Shown here: piece by piece, positions 62,995-64,000 of the stretch
Numbering within the stretch: the first letter of the stretch is position 1
Layout: every line of letters begins with the position of its first letter
Origin: Bacillota bacterium
Lineage (GTDB): Bacteria > Bacillota > Clostridia > Tissierellales > Tissierellaceae
Assembly: GCA_023388495.1 (NCBI GenBank)
Contig: JAEWGC010000039.1
Coordinates: forward strand, 124,001-188,000
Direction: 5' to 3'
Length of the DNA stretch: 64,000 nucleotides
The notes under the pieces: model-generated
Seen by the model: only the letters and a program-made list of their open reading frames with translations
The model's database searches: none
Told to the model about the DNA's origin: nothing
Program-made: the position numbers and the translations under genes

Positions 62995-63060
62995 TTGTGA
63001 ATTGTGGGTGAATCTGATTTTTGTTTCTCATTCACAATTCACAATTTACAATTCAAAATT
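62995..63060. repeat. Inverted repeat with 7-bp tandem array
   Basis: TTGTGAATTGTGGGTGAAT (62995-63013) can pair with ATTCACAATTCACAA (63030-63044). The right arm continues as a 7-base tandem array: ATTCACA, ATTCACA, ATTTACA, ATTCAAA, ATT (63030-63060). It fits a small non-coding mobile or expanding repeat in the ord-ortA gap. Confidence 0.65.
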
Positions 63061-63084
63061 GGCGAAAGCCTGGGAGGGATATAA

Positions 63085-63390
63085 ATGGATGCAAAACGTG
63101 GTGATTGGGTAAGAATTCATAATATTGTATTAGAAGTAGGGCAAAGAGCAACAAGTATTCCAGAAGATACACAAAATGTACCACTAGAAATGTGGGTTAA
63201 GGGCTTTTTATTAGACGAAAGTGCAAATATCGGTGATAAAGTAAAGATAGAAACTTATATTGGAAGAACAGTAGAAGGGGATTTATTAGAGGTAAATCCA
63301 TATTATAAACATGACTTTGGAAAATGTGTTCCCGAACTTTTATATATAGGACGTCAAGCAAGAGAATTATTAGCAAAGGATGGTGAATAA
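63085..63390 (+). CDS. ortA: 2-amino-4-oxopentanoate thiolase, alpha subunit
   Basis: A 101-residue small subunit. DAKRGDWVRIHNIVLEVGQRATSIPEDTQNVPLEMWVKGFL and GRTVEGDLLEVNPYYKHDFGKCVPELL are typical of OrtA. With OrtB it cleaves 2-amino-4-oxopentanoate with CoA to acetyl-CoA and D-alanine. GGGAGGG precedes the ATG. It is 159 bases after ord, a gap filled with repeats, and two bases before ortB. Confidence 0.93.
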   Translation: MDAKRGDWVRIHNIVLEVGQRATSIPEDTQNVPLEMWVKGFLLDESANIGDKVKIETYIGRTVEGDLLEVNPYYKHDFGKCVPELLYIGRQARELLAKDGE

Positions 63391-63392
63391 TA

Positions 63393-64000
63393 ATGACTAG
63401 AGATATGAGCTATGAAGCTGTTATGGCAAGAAGACCAGAAATAATGAAAAAAGCAGTTGGTATAGATTATGAAATATTTGAATCAGGTAATATAGCTTTT
63501 GATTATGAAAAAATGATGAGAGAAACTGGTTATAGTCTACAAGAAATTGAAGAAATTCAAGGAAGAACAGGAGTAGGTAATACACCAGTACTTGAACTTA
63601 GAAATTTAACAAAGTTAGCAAGAAAATTTGCACCAAAAGGAAAAGGCGCAAGAATATTTGTTAAAGATGAAGCTAGCAATCCTTCAGGAAGTTTTAAAGC
63701 AAGGAGAGCAGCTACAGCATGTTATCATGCAAAAAAATTAGGATATAAAGGTGTTATAGCTGCTACATCAGGTAATTATGGTGCGGCAGTAGCATCTCAG
63801 GCAGCAATGCAAGGTTTAAAATGTATTATTGTTCAAGAATGTTATGATTCTAGAGGAGTAGGTCAACCAGAGATAATCGAAAAAGCTAGGGCTTGTGAAG
63901 CGTATGGCGCGGAAGTAGTTCAGCTTACTGTAGGACCAGAGCTATTCTATACATTCCTAGTATTATTAGAAGAAACTGGTTATTTTAATGCTTCTTTATA
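63393..64000 (+). CDS. ortB: 2-amino-4-oxopentanoate thiolase, beta subunit (partial, 5' end)
   Basis: An open frame of about 202 residues runs to the window edge. MSYEAVMARRPEIMKKAVGIDYE opens the protein; GRTGVGNTPVLELRNL and the PLP Lys in NPSGSFKARRAA (Lys102) place it in fold-type II PLP enzymes (threonine synthase-like), and ATSGNYGAAVASQA binds the phosphate. The full protein is about 470 residues. oraS and oraE would be expected next. Confidence 0.93.
   Translation, partial: MTRDMSYEAVMARRPEIMKKAVGIDYEIFESGNIAFDYEKMMRETGYSLQEIEEIQGRTGVGNTPVLELRNLTKLARKFAPKGKGARIFVKDEASNPSGSFKARRAATACYHAKKLGYKGVIAATSGNYGAAVASQAAMQGLKCIIVQECYDSRGVGQPEIIEKARACEAYGAEVVQLTVGPELFYTFLVLLEETGYFNASL

Noticed and set aside
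63030..63060. CRISPR remnant
   Set aside because: The 7-bp units are tandem, degenerate and without spacers, so this is a simple repeat.

Overview
The window looks like the chromosome of an AT-rich, Gram-positive, endospore-forming anaerobe of the Firmicutes (class Clostridia or Tissierellia). The evidence is strong AGGAGG ribosome binding sites, frequent TTG and GTG starts, four sporulation sigma-factor loci or operons, a meso-diaminopimelate type MurE, and the start of an ornithine-fermentation operon (ord-ortA-ortB) behind a sigma-54 promoter. The species assignment is inference; nothing in the window names it.

Layout. 1-3.97 kb: tail of a cation diffusion facilitator, an NlpC/P60 cell-wall peptidase, an NhaC-type antiporter and a divergent FolD. 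4.0-8.74 kb: the forespore block spoIIAA-spoIIAB-sigF followed by a 54-residue membrane protein and spoVAA-AB-AC-AD-AE. 8.75-11.67 kb (minus): a large class A penicillin-binding protein. 11.8-19.5 kb: yunB, hflX, a degenerate Nudix protein, a YigZ protein, a CoA-binding protein, a split TauE/SafE transporter pair (minus), nadE, yebC and a coiled-coil M23 peptidase. 19.8-21.2 kb: a decayed FtsX-type permease. 21.4-24.2 kb: a Ca2+-type P-ATPase. 24.2-29.1 kb (minus): a three-subunit molybdenum hydroxylase with a MocA-like nucleotidyltransferase and a zinc phospholipase-C-like protein, headed by a perfect 20-bp palindrome. 29.3-36.9 kb: small membrane proteins, a THF riboswitch controlling folT, aroC-aroB-aroA, pduL, deoC and a YhcN-type lipoprotein. 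37.1-40.5 kb: two M16 peptidases and lgt.

40.6-60.2 kb is a division and cell-wall (dcw) cluster: mraZ-rsmH-ftsL-spoVD/pbpB-murE-mraY-murD-ftsW-murG-murA-ftsQ-DUF881-DUF881-sbp-ftsZ, running directly into spoIIGA-sigE-sigG-ylmC-nrdR-pgeF. murF, murC and ftsA are not in the cluster. 60.2-64 kb: a PAS/AAA+/Fis sigma-54 activator, a canonical -24/-12 promoter, and ord-ortA-ortB (the last cut by the window edge).

The genes join three programmes: peptidoglycan synthesis and division, compartment-specific sporulation (sigF, then SpoIIGA/sigE, then sigG, then the SpoVA dipicolinate channel), and amino-acid-fermenting energy metabolism. Most of the window is conserved core genome. The less ordinary points are: a FolD paralogue lacking two catalytic residues; a Nudix protein lacking metal-binding glutamates; a half-size transporter pair beside a Fur-family-like palindrome; a molybdoenzyme operon carrying an alpha-toxin-like protein without an export signal; a THF riboswitch with a visible Shine-Dalgarno/anti-Shine-Dalgarno pairing; and REP-like plus 7-bp tandem repeats inserted between ord and ortA. 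I found no CRISPR array, prophage, rRNA, tRNA or intact insertion sequence.
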